A stretch of 64,000 nt of DNA from GCA-2706205 sp964215955 (GTDB lineage Bacteria; Bdellovibrionota; Bacteriovoracia; Bacteriovoracales; Bacteriovoracaceae). Every line of letters begins with the position of its first letter. Position 1 is the stretch's first letter. A program made the position numbers and the translations under genes. This document shows, in pieces, positions 27,301 through 34,769 of the stretch. The DNA lies in NCBI GenBank assembly GCA_964215955.1, contig CAXPDR010000025.1, forward strand, positions 1-64,000, in the 5' to 3' direction. A model generated the notes under the pieces. It worked only from the letters and a program-made list of their open reading frames with translations, ran no database searches and was not told the origin of the DNA.

Positions 27301-28095
27301 ATGAAATTTTCATTACTTATAAGCATCTTTATGACATTCACCTTGATGGCCAAATCTTTTGCATCTGATCGTATCCATTGGGGGATAAGTTTATTAACCT
27401 CAAAAACGGATTCTGTAGACGAATACAATGTTAATGGAGTTGTGTTTGCTGAATACGATGGATTAGAATTTGACATAAAAAAGGATAGACTTATTAATCT
27501 GGTACCTACTACAGCAGAAATAAGTGTTGGTGGAAAACAGGTAAGGGTATTTACGGATCTAGCAACACTAGAATATTATGGGCTAGAAAATATTCAATTG
27601 AATGTTTCTGCAATTAGCCTTGATTACGATAAATTAGATGGATTTGCCATTAAGAGCACGCAAAAAGCAGCGGCGATAGATATGAGTGCTACAACTTTTA
27701 AGACCCTTGGTATTATTGATTTTGATTTTACAGCTGGAGTATCCTTAGGAGGGTACACTAAGGCTAAAATTATTGTTGATGACGGAGAAACTGATCCTTA
27801 TACCCATAATAATAGAGATACTCATTACGGAACCGTAGACTTTTCAGTTGGTGGTACTGTGAATGTTGTCGATGAAGTTGATTTATACTTTTATGGGGGG
27901 ACTTACAAGCAGTTTGGAGATAATACTACTGAAAGAGGTGTCTATGCTGGAGCATCATTATATGGTGGTGAAATAACTGAAGATCTACCTTATACAATTT
28001 CAGTAGAGTATCAGAAAAAGAAAATAAATTTTGAGGATCTTTTCAGAACGGAGGAGGACTCTCAAATTCTGTTTCAAATTAAGGTGTTGTTTTAA
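27301..28095 (+). CDS. Exported beta-rich, outer-membrane barrel-like protein
   Basis: Signal peptide of about 22 residues (ending KSFA), then a 240-residue protein of alternating short strands with many Gly, Tyr and Asp turns, ending QILFQIKVLF with a C-terminal Phe. This fits an outer-membrane barrel, though no family is recognised. Ribosome site GTGGAGG. It heads a three-gene unit: its stop overlaps the next start, and a lipoprotein with CxxCH motifs follows 1 nt after that gene. Confidence 0.6.
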   Translation: MKFSLLISIFMTFTLMAKSFASDRIHWGISLLTSKTDSVDEYNVNGVVFAEYDGLEFDIKKDRLINLVPTTAEISVGGKQVRVFTDLATLEYYGLENIQLNVSAISLDYDKLDGFAIKSTQKAAAIDMSATTFKTLGIIDFDFTAGVSLGGYTKAKIIVDDGETDPYTHNNRDTHYGTVDFSVGGTVNVVDEVDLYFYGGTYKQFGDNTTERGVYAGASLYGGEITEDLPYTISVEYQKKKINFEDLFRTEEDSQILFQIKVLF

Positions 28096-28409
28096 TGAAA
28101 AGATTATTAGTTATTATTTCTCTATTCCTAAGTATTTCTTGCCTTGCTGTTGAATGCAAGGAGCTTAAGAAGTCTTATGATGTTTGTGGTGAAGTTGGTC
28201 TAGTAAATAATGAAACCCAATTTGACCTAGAAGATTCACTTTATGAAAAAGTCCTTTTAAGAGATGAAGATCTCTCTTTAAGCCAAGTAGAAAATAAGTC
28301 CAAACAATTAAAATGTATTCAAAATAAGAGGCCTGCTCAAATTGTTTGCCTAAATCTTAAGGACCTAGAAAAGAAGGTTTCTCAAAATTTTATAGAGGAT
28401 CTTTTTTAA
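28095..28409 (+). CDS. Small exported protein, unknown function
   Basis: 104 residues with a hydrophobic leader (MKRLLVIISLFLSISCLA) that may be a lipoprotein or ordinary signal peptide; the mature part has four Cys (VECKELKK, YDVCGEV, LKCIQN, IVCLNL), likely two disulfides. No domain recognised. Its ATG overlaps the stop of the upstream barrel gene (TAATG), so the genes are co-translated. Confidence 0.6.
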   Translation: MKRLLVIISLFLSISCLAVECKELKKSYDVCGEVGLVNNETQFDLEDSLYEKVLLRDEDLSLSQVENKSKQLKCIQNKRPAQIVCLNLKDLEKKVSQNFIEDLF

Positions 28410-28410
28410 A

Positions 28411-29229
28411 ATGAAGGCCATTGTTAAGTTCCTTATTCTTTCACTTCTATTAAGTTCCTGTTTATTTAAAGAAACGTCGAAGCTTAATTTTTCTACTGAT
28501 AATTCAAAGCGAGATGTGAAATCTATTATTGATTCAGATAAATCTCCAAGTTTTAAAGAAATAGAAAGCTTTGTCTTCGAAAAACATAAATGCCTAAATT
28601 GTCATAAACCACCACTGAATAATGAGAATGGGTTTTTAGATTTAACGACTCATAAGGCAATGATTGATAGTGGAGTTGTGGCCTTGGATGGATCTAAAAG
28701 TGAAGATACATCTATGTACAAAGAATTAAAGTCTGGAAGTATGCCTATTGGTTCTCCCGCTATTTCTAAGCTAGAACTTGAGTTAGTTAACCAATATATA
28801 AAAGCTGGTAGTCCATTATTGGCGAAGGTTAAAAGTTCTAATAATGATGGAGTTCCCTCAGAGGAAGAATCTGAAAACCAACCAGAAGTTCCCATTACAG
28901 TTGAAACTGCTGAGGTTAATTTTGATAATTTGAATAAATTTATTATAAAAAAGCATAATTGCACGAAATGTCACAACGATCGTAGGGCCAAAGCAGGGGT
29001 AAACTTAGCTAGTAAAGAAGCTATGATAAACTCTGAGTATGTAATTGACTTAGATACTCCAGAAGAGAGCAGCTTACTAACAAGTATAAGCTTATATCCT
29101 GATGGTACTTCAGATATGCCACCTCTCGATTGGGGGGAGCCTAGTCCAGTGACTCCTCAGGAAGTTGAATTTGTAAAAAAGTTTATTCAGGCATGCAGAA
29201 AGAATGGTGAAACAATCAATTGCCCCTAA
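28411..29229 (+). CDS. Diheme cytochrome c-like lipoprotein
   Basis: Lipoprotein signal with lipobox LLSSC (Cys at residue 17). Two heme-attachment motifs follow, CLNCH near residue 68 and CTKCH near 187, each inside a similar unit that contains DLTTHKAMI / NLASKEAMI and, further on, an MPIG or MPPL segment that could supply the axial Met. The repeated layout resembles planctomycete-type cytochrome c domains. It would sit on the envelope as an electron carrier, or as a structural heme protein. It is the last of a three-gene unit. Confidence 0.7.
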   Translation: MKAIVKFLILSLLLSSCLFKETSKLNFSTDNSKRDVKSIIDSDKSPSFKEIESFVFEKHKCLNCHKPPLNNENGFLDLTTHKAMIDSGVVALDGSKSEDTSMYKELKSGSMPIGSPAISKLELELVNQYIKAGSPLLAKVKSSNNDGVPSEEESENQPEVPITVETAEVNFDNLNKFIIKKHNCTKCHNDRRAKAGVNLASKEAMINSEYVIDLDTPEESSLLTSISLYPDGTSDMPPLDWGEPSPVTPQEVEFVKKFIQACRKNGETINCP

Positions 29230-29309
29230 AAACTTTCAGGCTGGTGATTCTTTAAATATTTGATAAAATAGTTCATATAAATACTATTAGTTAAAAGGAA
29301 TTATCAATA

Positions 29310-30476
29310 GTGAAAAAATTGGCAATCTTTGGAGTAAGTCTCGTTTTAATAACTTGGTTTGGCCTTGTTGTTAGTGGTCATGTCATGATGAAAAATACAT
29401 TAGACCATTATAAAGGTGTATCAAATTATATTTCTAGAGTTTCATTAGATATCGAGGGGATTGGTAAAAAATTTGAATTTTTAGAATTTTCTCAAAACAA
29501 TAATGTTCATAATCTTTTTAAATCTCACTTAGGAGAAGGTTTTAGTTTTAATCCAAAGCTAGATAATATTTATCCGAAATTTAAAGATGCTTTTAAAAGT
29601 AAATCCAAATTTATGGATTTTGTTAATCTTAAACAACTGGAAGAAATTGAGACAAACTGGCTTAGTGTAGACCTAAACAATTTTGATCATTGGAGCTTTG
29701 CTGATGATAAAAACTTTAAAGAAAACTTTAAAATACTCCTTGATGTTAACTCTTTAAGTAAGCAAAATATTTCAAGTTTAATTCCCGTTTTTGATCTTAA
29801 TAAATTACGACTTTTAAGTGCTATTTCTATGGCCAAAAGTTTTAAGAATAAAAAACCTAATAATGGTATTAAAAATTATTTCTTAACCATGAAACTCATA
29901 TATTCTCTTGGGACTCAAGATGGACATATTGTTGCTCTCACTATGCTTGAAGACCTTCTACAAGTTCAAGAGTTTTTGAAGGTAACGGTTCCCCAACTTC
30001 AAAATAATTCTATTAATAAAATAGACATCCAAAGACTGAAAAGGCTTAGTTGGGCCTGGAATGATCTAATACCCTTTATCTTGATTAGATCAAAAGATGA
30101 TATTTTAAAGTCTCTGTCTCCCTCCAAAGGAATTTGCCCTGGAGTCTTAAGAACTGCTAGTTTTATGGCTTCTTTTCAAGATTATTTTGGGGCCGGTTTT
30201 CCTCTTGAATTTAATTTGGAAGATCAGATAAAGTTTTCAAAGACATATCAGGGAAAGCTTTTTGATTTATGTGGATTTAAAGATTTTAAAATGCTTTTTA
30301 CTAAAACTAAGGCCGGAAAAAATCCTTGGATCATGGGAGATTACCTAGGCAGTGTTTACTCAAAGGGTCCTGAGTTTTTAAATCATTCAAAAATTCCTTA
30401 TTTCAGAGGTATTAGCTTTTCAGTTAATTATTCTTTCCCTCCATTAGTTCTTTCAAAGCTCTATCCTGAGAAATAG
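29310..30476 (+). CDS. Membrane-anchored protein of unknown function
   Basis: One N-terminal transmembrane helix (about residues 4-26, FGVSLVLITWFGLVVSG) followed by 360 mostly helical residues predicted outside the cytoplasm. No motif is recognised. It starts at GTG 29310 with AAAGGA about 12 nt upstream. A single-gene unit; the candidate structured RNA begins just after its stop. Confidence 0.6.
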   Translation: MKKLAIFGVSLVLITWFGLVVSGHVMMKNTLDHYKGVSNYISRVSLDIEGIGKKFEFLEFSQNNNVHNLFKSHLGEGFSFNPKLDNIYPKFKDAFKSKSKFMDFVNLKQLEEIETNWLSVDLNNFDHWSFADDKNFKENFKILLDVNSLSKQNISSLIPVFDLNKLRLLSAISMAKSFKNKKPNNGIKNYFLTMKLIYSLGTQDGHIVALTMLEDLLQVQEFLKVTVPQLQNNSINKIDIQRLKRLSWAWNDLIPFILIRSKDDILKSLSPSKGICPGVLRTASFMASFQDYFGAGFPLEFNLEDQIKFSKTYQGKLFDLCGFKDFKMLFTKTKAGKNPWIMGDYLGSVYSKGPEFLNHSKIPYFRGISFSVNYSFPPLVLSKLYPEK

Positions 30477-30495
30477 CTGTAAAGTTTATTAACCG

Positions 30496-30710
30496 TCCCC
30501 TTTGCGTGGGGATGAACTTAAAGCCAAAGTAAACAACTGAAGCACTAGACTGTGTTTTAAACAGATTCGACTAGAAGGCGTTAGGGCAGTTATTACTTTC
30601 TATGGAAAAAAGGAAAATAAAACGCCTTTAGTCCTTGGAAGACCTTGAAATTACTAGTGTGAAAATGGATTAAACTTTCACTTCCAAACTTTGGCTTTAA
30701 GCTCATCCCC
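30496..30710 (+). ncRNA. Candidate structured RNA between protein genes
   Basis: The 350-nt gap after 30476 has no convincing reading frame but strong pairing. A closing stem of 23 bp joins 30508-30530 and 30688-30710 (22 of 23 paired). Inside it are a 13-bp hairpin with one bulge (30569-30582 with 30621-30633), a 7-bp stem (30635-30641 with 30681-30687) and a nested GTGAAA/TTTCAC hairpin. A local TCCCC/GGGGA hairpin (30496-30512) would compete with the closing stem. Size and the long closing stem around a branched interior recall 6S-like RNA, but no consensus family motif (RNase P, tmRNA, SRP) is present. Strand is uncertain; plus is a guess. Confidence 0.45.
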
Positions 30711-30826
30711 ATTCAAGTAGGTTAGTTAGTAAAATTTATAGAGAATCGCCATTTTTGTTGCGATGTGGCAATTAACGTAGTAATTCATCCCTAGAGCGAA
30801 TAAGTATAAATTTTTAAGGGGAAATT

Positions 30827-31330
30827 ATGAAATTTAAACTTTTAGCGCTGTTGACTTTAGTTAGTAGTGCCCATGCTGGGGTCGTACAAGGTAAATACGA
30901 TAGCTTCCAGGCAACGAATACCGTTTATTCCAACATTTTAAATAAGAATATTTCACCAGAATGTGAAAAAATTATGGTCGCTTTCAGTCATAGGTCCGAA
31001 CTAGAAGAAATGGAAGGTTTAGTTGGCCTAGATATTGGGATAAATGGAAAAATTTATAATCTTGGGGGATTTAAAGCTCTTGAAGAGATACCGGCCAGTG
31101 GTGTGATAAATCTTTACGTTTATGATAGCGACTATAGCAATTCAGTCTCGATTTTAGAGACATTAAAAAACAAAAAAGTTATCGATGATAAATTAGAACT
31201 TGAAATTCAAAAAACTTTGAATTTTCAACCTCGGTACAAAATTGAAATTGATTCGGCTTCGGATCAAATTAAAGGTATATACTTAGGTTATAAATATAAT
31301 AATAATTTCGAAAAAATTTGTGGTAAATAA
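30827..31330 (+). CDS. Small exported protein, unknown function
   Basis: Signal peptide MKFKLLALLTLVSSAHA followed by 150 residues of mixed strands and helices with two Cys (ISPECEK and the C-terminal KICGK), which may form one disulfide. No family recognised. Ribosome site AAGGGG. Another exported protein follows but has its own sigma-54-type promoter, so they are separate units. Confidence 0.6.
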   Translation: MKFKLLALLTLVSSAHAGVVQGKYDSFQATNTVYSNILNKNISPECEKIMVAFSHRSELEEMEGLVGLDIGINGKIYNLGGFKALEEIPASGVINLYVYDSDYSNSVSILETLKNKKVIDDKLELEIQKTLNFQPRYKIEIDSASDQIKGIYLGYKYNNNFEKICGK

Positions 31331-31332
31331 AC

Positions 31333-31349
31333 TGTCTAAAGTTTAAACA
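31333..31349. repeat. TGTCTAAA-G-TTTAAACA motif just after a stop codon
   Basis: Imperfect (7 of 8) inverted repeat close in sequence and position to the palindrome at 27196-27214; both start within a few bases of the stop of an exported-protein gene. Confidence 0.35.
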
Positions 31350-31372
31350 CTGTGAATATATTTTACAAAAGT

Positions 31373-31404
31373 AAATTATAAGTCTTTTAAATTATAAGTC
31401 TTTT
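31373..31404. repeat. 16-bp perfect tandem repeat upstream of a sigma-54 promoter
   Basis: AAATTATAAGTCTTTT occurs twice head to tail, ending 2 bp before the sigma-54 consensus. It may be an enhancer-like element or a slippage duplication. Confidence 0.6.
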
Positions 31405-31406
31405 TT

Positions 31407-31422
31407 TGGCATAACATTTGCT
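31407..31422 (+). promoter_or_regulatory. Sigma-54 promoter
   Basis: TGGCATAACATTTGCT matches the sigma-54 consensus TGGCAYRN4TTGCW at every position. Transcription would start near 31433, 27 nt before the ATG at 31460, leaving room for the ribosome site. Confidence 0.75.
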
Positions 31423-31459
31423 CCTTAATAAATAAGTAATTTTTATTAGGGAGTAGTAT

Positions 31460-32248
31460 ATGAAAGCCTTATTTGTTCTTTCTTTAATCTTAGTTCAACC
31501 ACTTTATGCTAGTTTAGACTATACTAGAACTTGTGGATTTTTAAACAACCCTGAAAATGCAAAGGAAGTTCTTGAAGCCAATCTCGCGGTTAATAGAGTT
31601 ATATATGAAAGTCCAATGTTACTTGCGACTGGCGGGACATCTAGTAATGCTAATGATGAAGACGAATTATATAAAGGTTGTTTAAAATATATTTCACCAT
31701 TAGAATATCTAGGCTCTAAGGAGAAACTTGAGGAGTTAGAAGTTCGAGCTAAAAAGATTCAGTCTATGTATCCCGAGGTTGATCTTCTTAAAGAGCTAAG
31801 TAATACCCAATTATGTATTACTAACGATAGAATGGAAAAACATGCGGATTTTGAACATTCTCTCGTAAATAGAAGTGCAACGATGCTTTTAAATGGTATG
31901 GGTGAGGGAAAACATTTAATGAAAGTCGCATCCTATCATGATAGTTTTGTGAATAATGACATGGATAAAAAACTTAATATTCTAACTAAGGAGTTATTTC
32001 ATAATTATACATGGTCTGAACATCAAAAAACCATGGAAAGAACCGCTAATAAAGTTTATGAGATTACCCAAGAGTTCTTTAAAGGGGTTATCGACAAGGA
32101 AGAGGCCAAGAAACTTCTTGCCGAACATGTCCCTGTTTTTCCATCAACTAAAGAAAGCGTTATTAAGAGACAATTAAAAGAGAATCTAGCATTACAAGAA
32201 GAAGTTGAAAGACTTAGAAAATTGATAGCAACTGAAGAGGATAACTAA
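31460..32248 (+). CDS. Exported helical protein, unknown function, sigma-54-controlled
   Basis: Signal peptide MKALFVLSLILVQPLYA, then a mostly helical 245-residue protein with three Cys (TRTCGF, YKGCLKY, LCITND) and a Glu/Lys-rich coiled-coil end (about residues 225-262). No known domain. Ribosome site GGGAG. A perfect sigma-54 -24/-12 promoter lies upstream, so expression should depend on an enhancer-binding activator not found in this window. The 3' end is convergent with the TIGR02147 gene (4-nt overlap). Confidence 0.6.
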   Translation: MKALFVLSLILVQPLYASLDYTRTCGFLNNPENAKEVLEANLAVNRVIYESPMLLATGGTSSNANDEDELYKGCLKYISPLEYLGSKEKLEELEVRAKKIQSMYPEVDLLKELSNTQLCITNDRMEKHADFEHSLVNRSATMLLNGMGEGKHLMKVASYHDSFVNNDMDKKLNILTKELFHNYTWSEHQKTMERTANKVYEITQEFFKGVIDKEEAKKLLAEHVPVFPSTKESVIKRQLKENLALQEEVERLRKLIATEEDN

Positions 32249-33018
32249 TCCTCTTCTTTTTTCTTTAATTTATCAGTGAGAGAGTTAAAATTTATTTGAA
32301 GAGCATAAATATCATCACAATTTCTTGAATTTTTTTCAATAAAATCCCCAATCTCGGATCTAAAGTCGTCTATTCTTTTTTTCACCTCTAACATTAAGGA
32401 TGAATCAAAAGCGATACATAGACTTGTATGATCTTTTAGTTCTCCACTCATTTGTTCTATCGAGGTATGAGCCTTGTCTAGTAATCCTTTTTGATAACTT
32501 CTTCCGGCCAATTCATCCATGTTTGGATCTTCAATAAAAGTAGTATTACCCATGGTATTCTTGTAGACACCATCCGAGATCTCTAAAGCTCCTGTTTCTA
32601 AGAGGTCGTTAATAGCTTTTTCAGTCTCTTCTAATGGAAGATCAATTTTTTTAGCAATCCAGTTCATGTCAGGTTTAAAGTCAAAAAGTTCGATTGCTTC
32701 TAAAATCCCATGATAATACCAATGTGATTTAATTTTATTATGCTTTTCACCTAGGAGAGTGTACTTCTGAAGAGCTTGTTCGTACTGGTCAAGTACTTCG
32801 CTATCAAACCTTATCTTCTTAATAATGACATTGAAAGCCTCTGGAGTCAGCTTTCTTTTTCTCTTGAGGTATTTACTCATTATAGATGAGTCAATTTCAG
32901 CTTCTTCTGCAAATTTTCTTAGCGAATAACTTGGATTAATTTCTTTTCGTTTCTCAAATTCTGTTTCAAGAATTTTTAATTGAAGTTTTTCTAGATAGTC
33001 AGCATTATAGTTTTCCAT
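32245..33018 (-). CDS. TIGR02147-family regulator
   Basis: The sequence has the order of the TIGR02147 (DUF4423) family, common in Bdellovibrionota and Fibrobacterota: an N-terminal HTH-like stretch (YSLRKFAEEAEIDSSIMSKYLKRKRKLT), a middle winged region with WYYHGILEAIELFDF, and a C-terminal part beginning LAGRSYQKGLLDKAHTSIEQM. Family members are thought to be transcriptional regulators. I start at 33018 (MENYN) because AGGAAA lies upstream; an in-frame ATG at 33054 would add 12 residues. It is divergent from the MFS transporter gene, which it may regulate. Confidence 0.75.
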   Translation of the reverse strand: MENYNADYLEKLQLKILETEFEKRKEINPSYSLRKFAEEAEIDSSIMSKYLKRKRKLTPEAFNVIIKKIRFDSEVLDQYEQALQKYTLLGEKHNKIKSHWYYHGILEAIELFDFKPDMNWIAKKIDLPLEETEKAINDLLETGALEISDGVYKNTMGNTTFIEDPNMDELAGRSYQKGLLDKAHTSIEQMSGELKDHTSLCIAFDSSLMLEVKKRIDDFRSEIGDFIEKNSRNCDDIYALQINFNSLTDKLKKKEED

Positions 33019-33128
33019 ATTTAATATTTTCCTAAAAGATTTATAATTTTGCAATTTGAGGCAAATATTCCATTTTATTAGTAAGGTAATCTACTTTAAT
33101 TAAATTTATTGTGGTATAAGGCTTTTCT

Positions 33129-34319
33129 ATGAATGAAATTAGCAAGCCCTTTATTGTCCTCATGGCATTTTTGATGTCGCTAACTGCCCTCGCTATTGAT
33201 GCTATTCTTCCTGCCTTAGGATCAATCAGAACAGTGTTAAATATTGTAAATGAAAACGATGCCCAGTTCATTATATCATTTGTCTTTTTAGGCATGGGGA
33301 TAGGACTCTTCTTCTATGGACCTCTTTCAGATGCATGGGGAAGGAAAAGGCCTCTATATCTAGGACTTATAATATTTATCCTGGGAAGTATTCTCTCCAT
33401 TGTTAGTGAATCTATGGAAGTAATGCTACTTGGTAGGTTTCTACAGGGCTTTGGAACTGCTGCTTGCCGTGTCGTTTCTGTTGCTATGATAAGAGATAAG
33501 TCTTCAGGGCCTGAGATGGGTAAAGTTATGTCCTTGATAATGATGGTTTTTATTTTCGTCCCAGCTGTTGCTCCAGCATTTGGCCAGCTTATTCTCAACT
33601 TCGCAGAGTGGCGCTATATTTTTGTGAGTTTTGTTATTTTAGGGATAGTTGCTTTTATTATTTTATGGAAAGTCCAAAAAGAAACTTTAAAGAAAAGTGA
33701 TCGGATTCCTCTAAGTTTTAAAAGCTTAGTGGCAGGATCAAAAGAAACTCTTTTATGTCGAAAGGCCATGCTGTTTACTATTGCTTCAGGAATTACCTCC
33801 GGTGCTTTTGTAAGTTATTTGGCCCTCTCTCAACAAATTTTTCAAACTCAACTTGGTGTCGGGGATAAGTTTTCTTATTATTTTGGATTCCTTGCTTTAT
33901 TTATTGGGACATCTTCATTCATAAACTCCAAAATCGTTTTGAGATTTGGATTATTAAAACCATCCGTTACTGCGATATTGGCTTTATTAGGTATATCGGG
34001 ATCTTTTCTAATTTACTTTTTGCTTTTTGGCTTCCCTGAAAATATTTTTAGCGTGATGGCATTTTTGTGTTTAGCATTTTTGTTTATAGGAATCTTATTC
34101 GGAAACTTAAGTACTATTGCAATTGAACCATTAGGCCATATTGCAGGTATTGCAAACTCAGTTATAAGTTCCATTCAGACATTGACTTCGGTTATAATTG
34201 GTACATTTATTGGACACTTTTATGCAGGATCTATTATTCCCTTAGTTCTTGGATTTTTTATAACGAGTCTCGTTGCTCTTGGTTTAATTATTTTGTTTCA
34301 TGTAGAAGATGATATATAA
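33129..34319 (+). CDS. MFS transporter, Bcr/CflA-type drug efflux
   Basis: Twelve-helix major facilitator superfamily protein of the DHA1/Bcr-CflA kind. The first helix carries the D-A-I-L-P-A-L-G pattern, loop 2-3 has GPLSDAWGRKRPLYLG, the MFS signature, and loop 4-5 carries GFGTAACRVVSVAMIRD. Proton-driven export of small molecules is likely; the substrate is unknown. It starts at ATG 33129. A short stem-loop follows, shared with the convergent small-protein gene. Confidence 0.85.
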   Translation: MNEISKPFIVLMAFLMSLTALAIDAILPALGSIRTVLNIVNENDAQFIISFVFLGMGIGLFFYGPLSDAWGRKRPLYLGLIIFILGSILSIVSESMEVMLLGRFLQGFGTAACRVVSVAMIRDKSSGPEMGKVMSLIMMVFIFVPAVAPAFGQLILNFAEWRYIFVSFVILGIVAFIILWKVQKETLKKSDRIPLSFKSLVAGSKETLLCRKAMLFTIASGITSGAFVSYLALSQQIFQTQLGVGDKFSYYFGFLALFIGTSSFINSKIVLRFGLLKPSVTAILALLGISGSFLIYFLLFGFPENIFSVMAFLCLAFLFIGILFGNLSTIAIEPLGHIAGIANSVISSIQTLTSVIIGTFIGHFYAGSIIPLVLGFFITSLVALGLIILFHVEDDI

Positions 34320-34322
34320 GTA

Positions 34323-34346
34323 AGCCTACTAGTGGACTAGTAGGCT
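34323..34346. terminator. Bidirectional stem-loop between convergent genes
   Basis: Perfect 11-bp inverted repeat AGCCTACTAGT / ACTAGTAGGCT. No T-run follows on either strand, but it lies between the ends of the transporter and the small acidic protein genes. Confidence 0.5.
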
Positions 34347-34362
34347 CCTAGGTAAGAAGTAA

Positions 34363-34566
34363 TTAAATTTCGTCAGTCGAAATTGAATCATCAGTTGAGA
34401 TTTCAGTTGAATCGTCTTCAATTGTAATCTCTGTATCTTCAGATTCCTCTACAACTTGTGCTGTTGTTGTGTCAGCTGCTTGTTCTTCTTTTTCTCCACT
34501 CATATTGGCACTTACAGAAAAAGAAACTGTTAATAATAAAATAGAAAGTAAACCCATAATTTTCAT
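34363..34566 (-). CDS. Small acidic exported protein
   Basis: 67 residues: signal peptide ending VSA followed by a low-complexity acidic tail with many Glu, Asp, Thr and Ser, no Cys. AGGGGTC precedes the ATG. It follows the 29-residue membrane protein gene in the same transcript. The function is unknown; an unstructured surface or calcium-sequestering tail is possible. Confidence 0.5.
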   Translation of the reverse strand: MKIMGLLSILLLTVSFSVSANMSGEKEEQAADTTTAQVVEESEDTEITIEDDSTEISTDDSISTDEI

Positions 34567-34582
34567 ATTGACCCCTTTGTGT

Positions 34583-34672
34583 TTATACTGATGTTCCTGT
34601 TAAACCTAAAAAGATAATAAAAAGACCTATTCCTAAAATAAAAACAATTTTTTGAGCTACTTCTTTAGTCAT
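34583..34672 (-). CDS. 29-residue single-span membrane protein
   Basis: A very small frame with strong supporting signals. AAAGGAG lies 7 nt before the ATG, and a sigma-70-type promoter lies 26 nt upstream. The peptide starts MTKEVAQK and is otherwise one hydrophobic helix with two glycines, ending in GTSV. It is 16 bp upstream of the small acidic exported protein and transcribed with it. Bacterial peptides of this kind often modulate a larger membrane protein; here no partner is known. Confidence 0.55.
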   Translation of the reverse strand: MTKEVAQKIVFILGIGLFIIFLGLTGTSV

Positions 34673-34698
34673 AAGCTTTCTCCTTTCTTCTAAGACCT

Positions 34699-34727
34699 AT
34701 TATGAACCTATATTGGATTTAGGTAAA
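34699..34727 (-). promoter_or_regulatory. Promoter of the small membrane/acidic protein pair
   Basis: Minus strand: TTTACC (34722-34727), 17 nt, CATAAT (34699-34704), 26 nt before the ATG at 34672. Confidence 0.45.
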
Positions 34728-34744
34728 ATCGTTTTTTTTAATAA

Positions 34745-34769
34745 AATAATTAGTTTTAAACTAATTATT
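34745..34769 (-). terminator. Hairpin at the end of the arginine deiminase-like gene
   Basis: AATAATTAGTTT-T-AAACTAATTATT: 12-bp perfect repeat overlapping the stop codon, followed on the minus strand by TTATTAAAA rather than a clean T-run. A weak terminator. Confidence 0.45.

Noticed and set aside
30491..30516. CRISPR repeat-like string with CCCC...GCGTGGGGATGAAC
   Set aside because: It resembles the end of some type I repeats, but it occurs once, no second copy follows at spacer distance, and no cas gene is present. It is better explained as part of the structured RNA.
30496..30710. Retron RNA or MITE
   Set aside because: No reverse transcriptase gene is adjacent, and the closing inverted repeat has no target-site duplication. 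Several internal paired helices favour an RNA.
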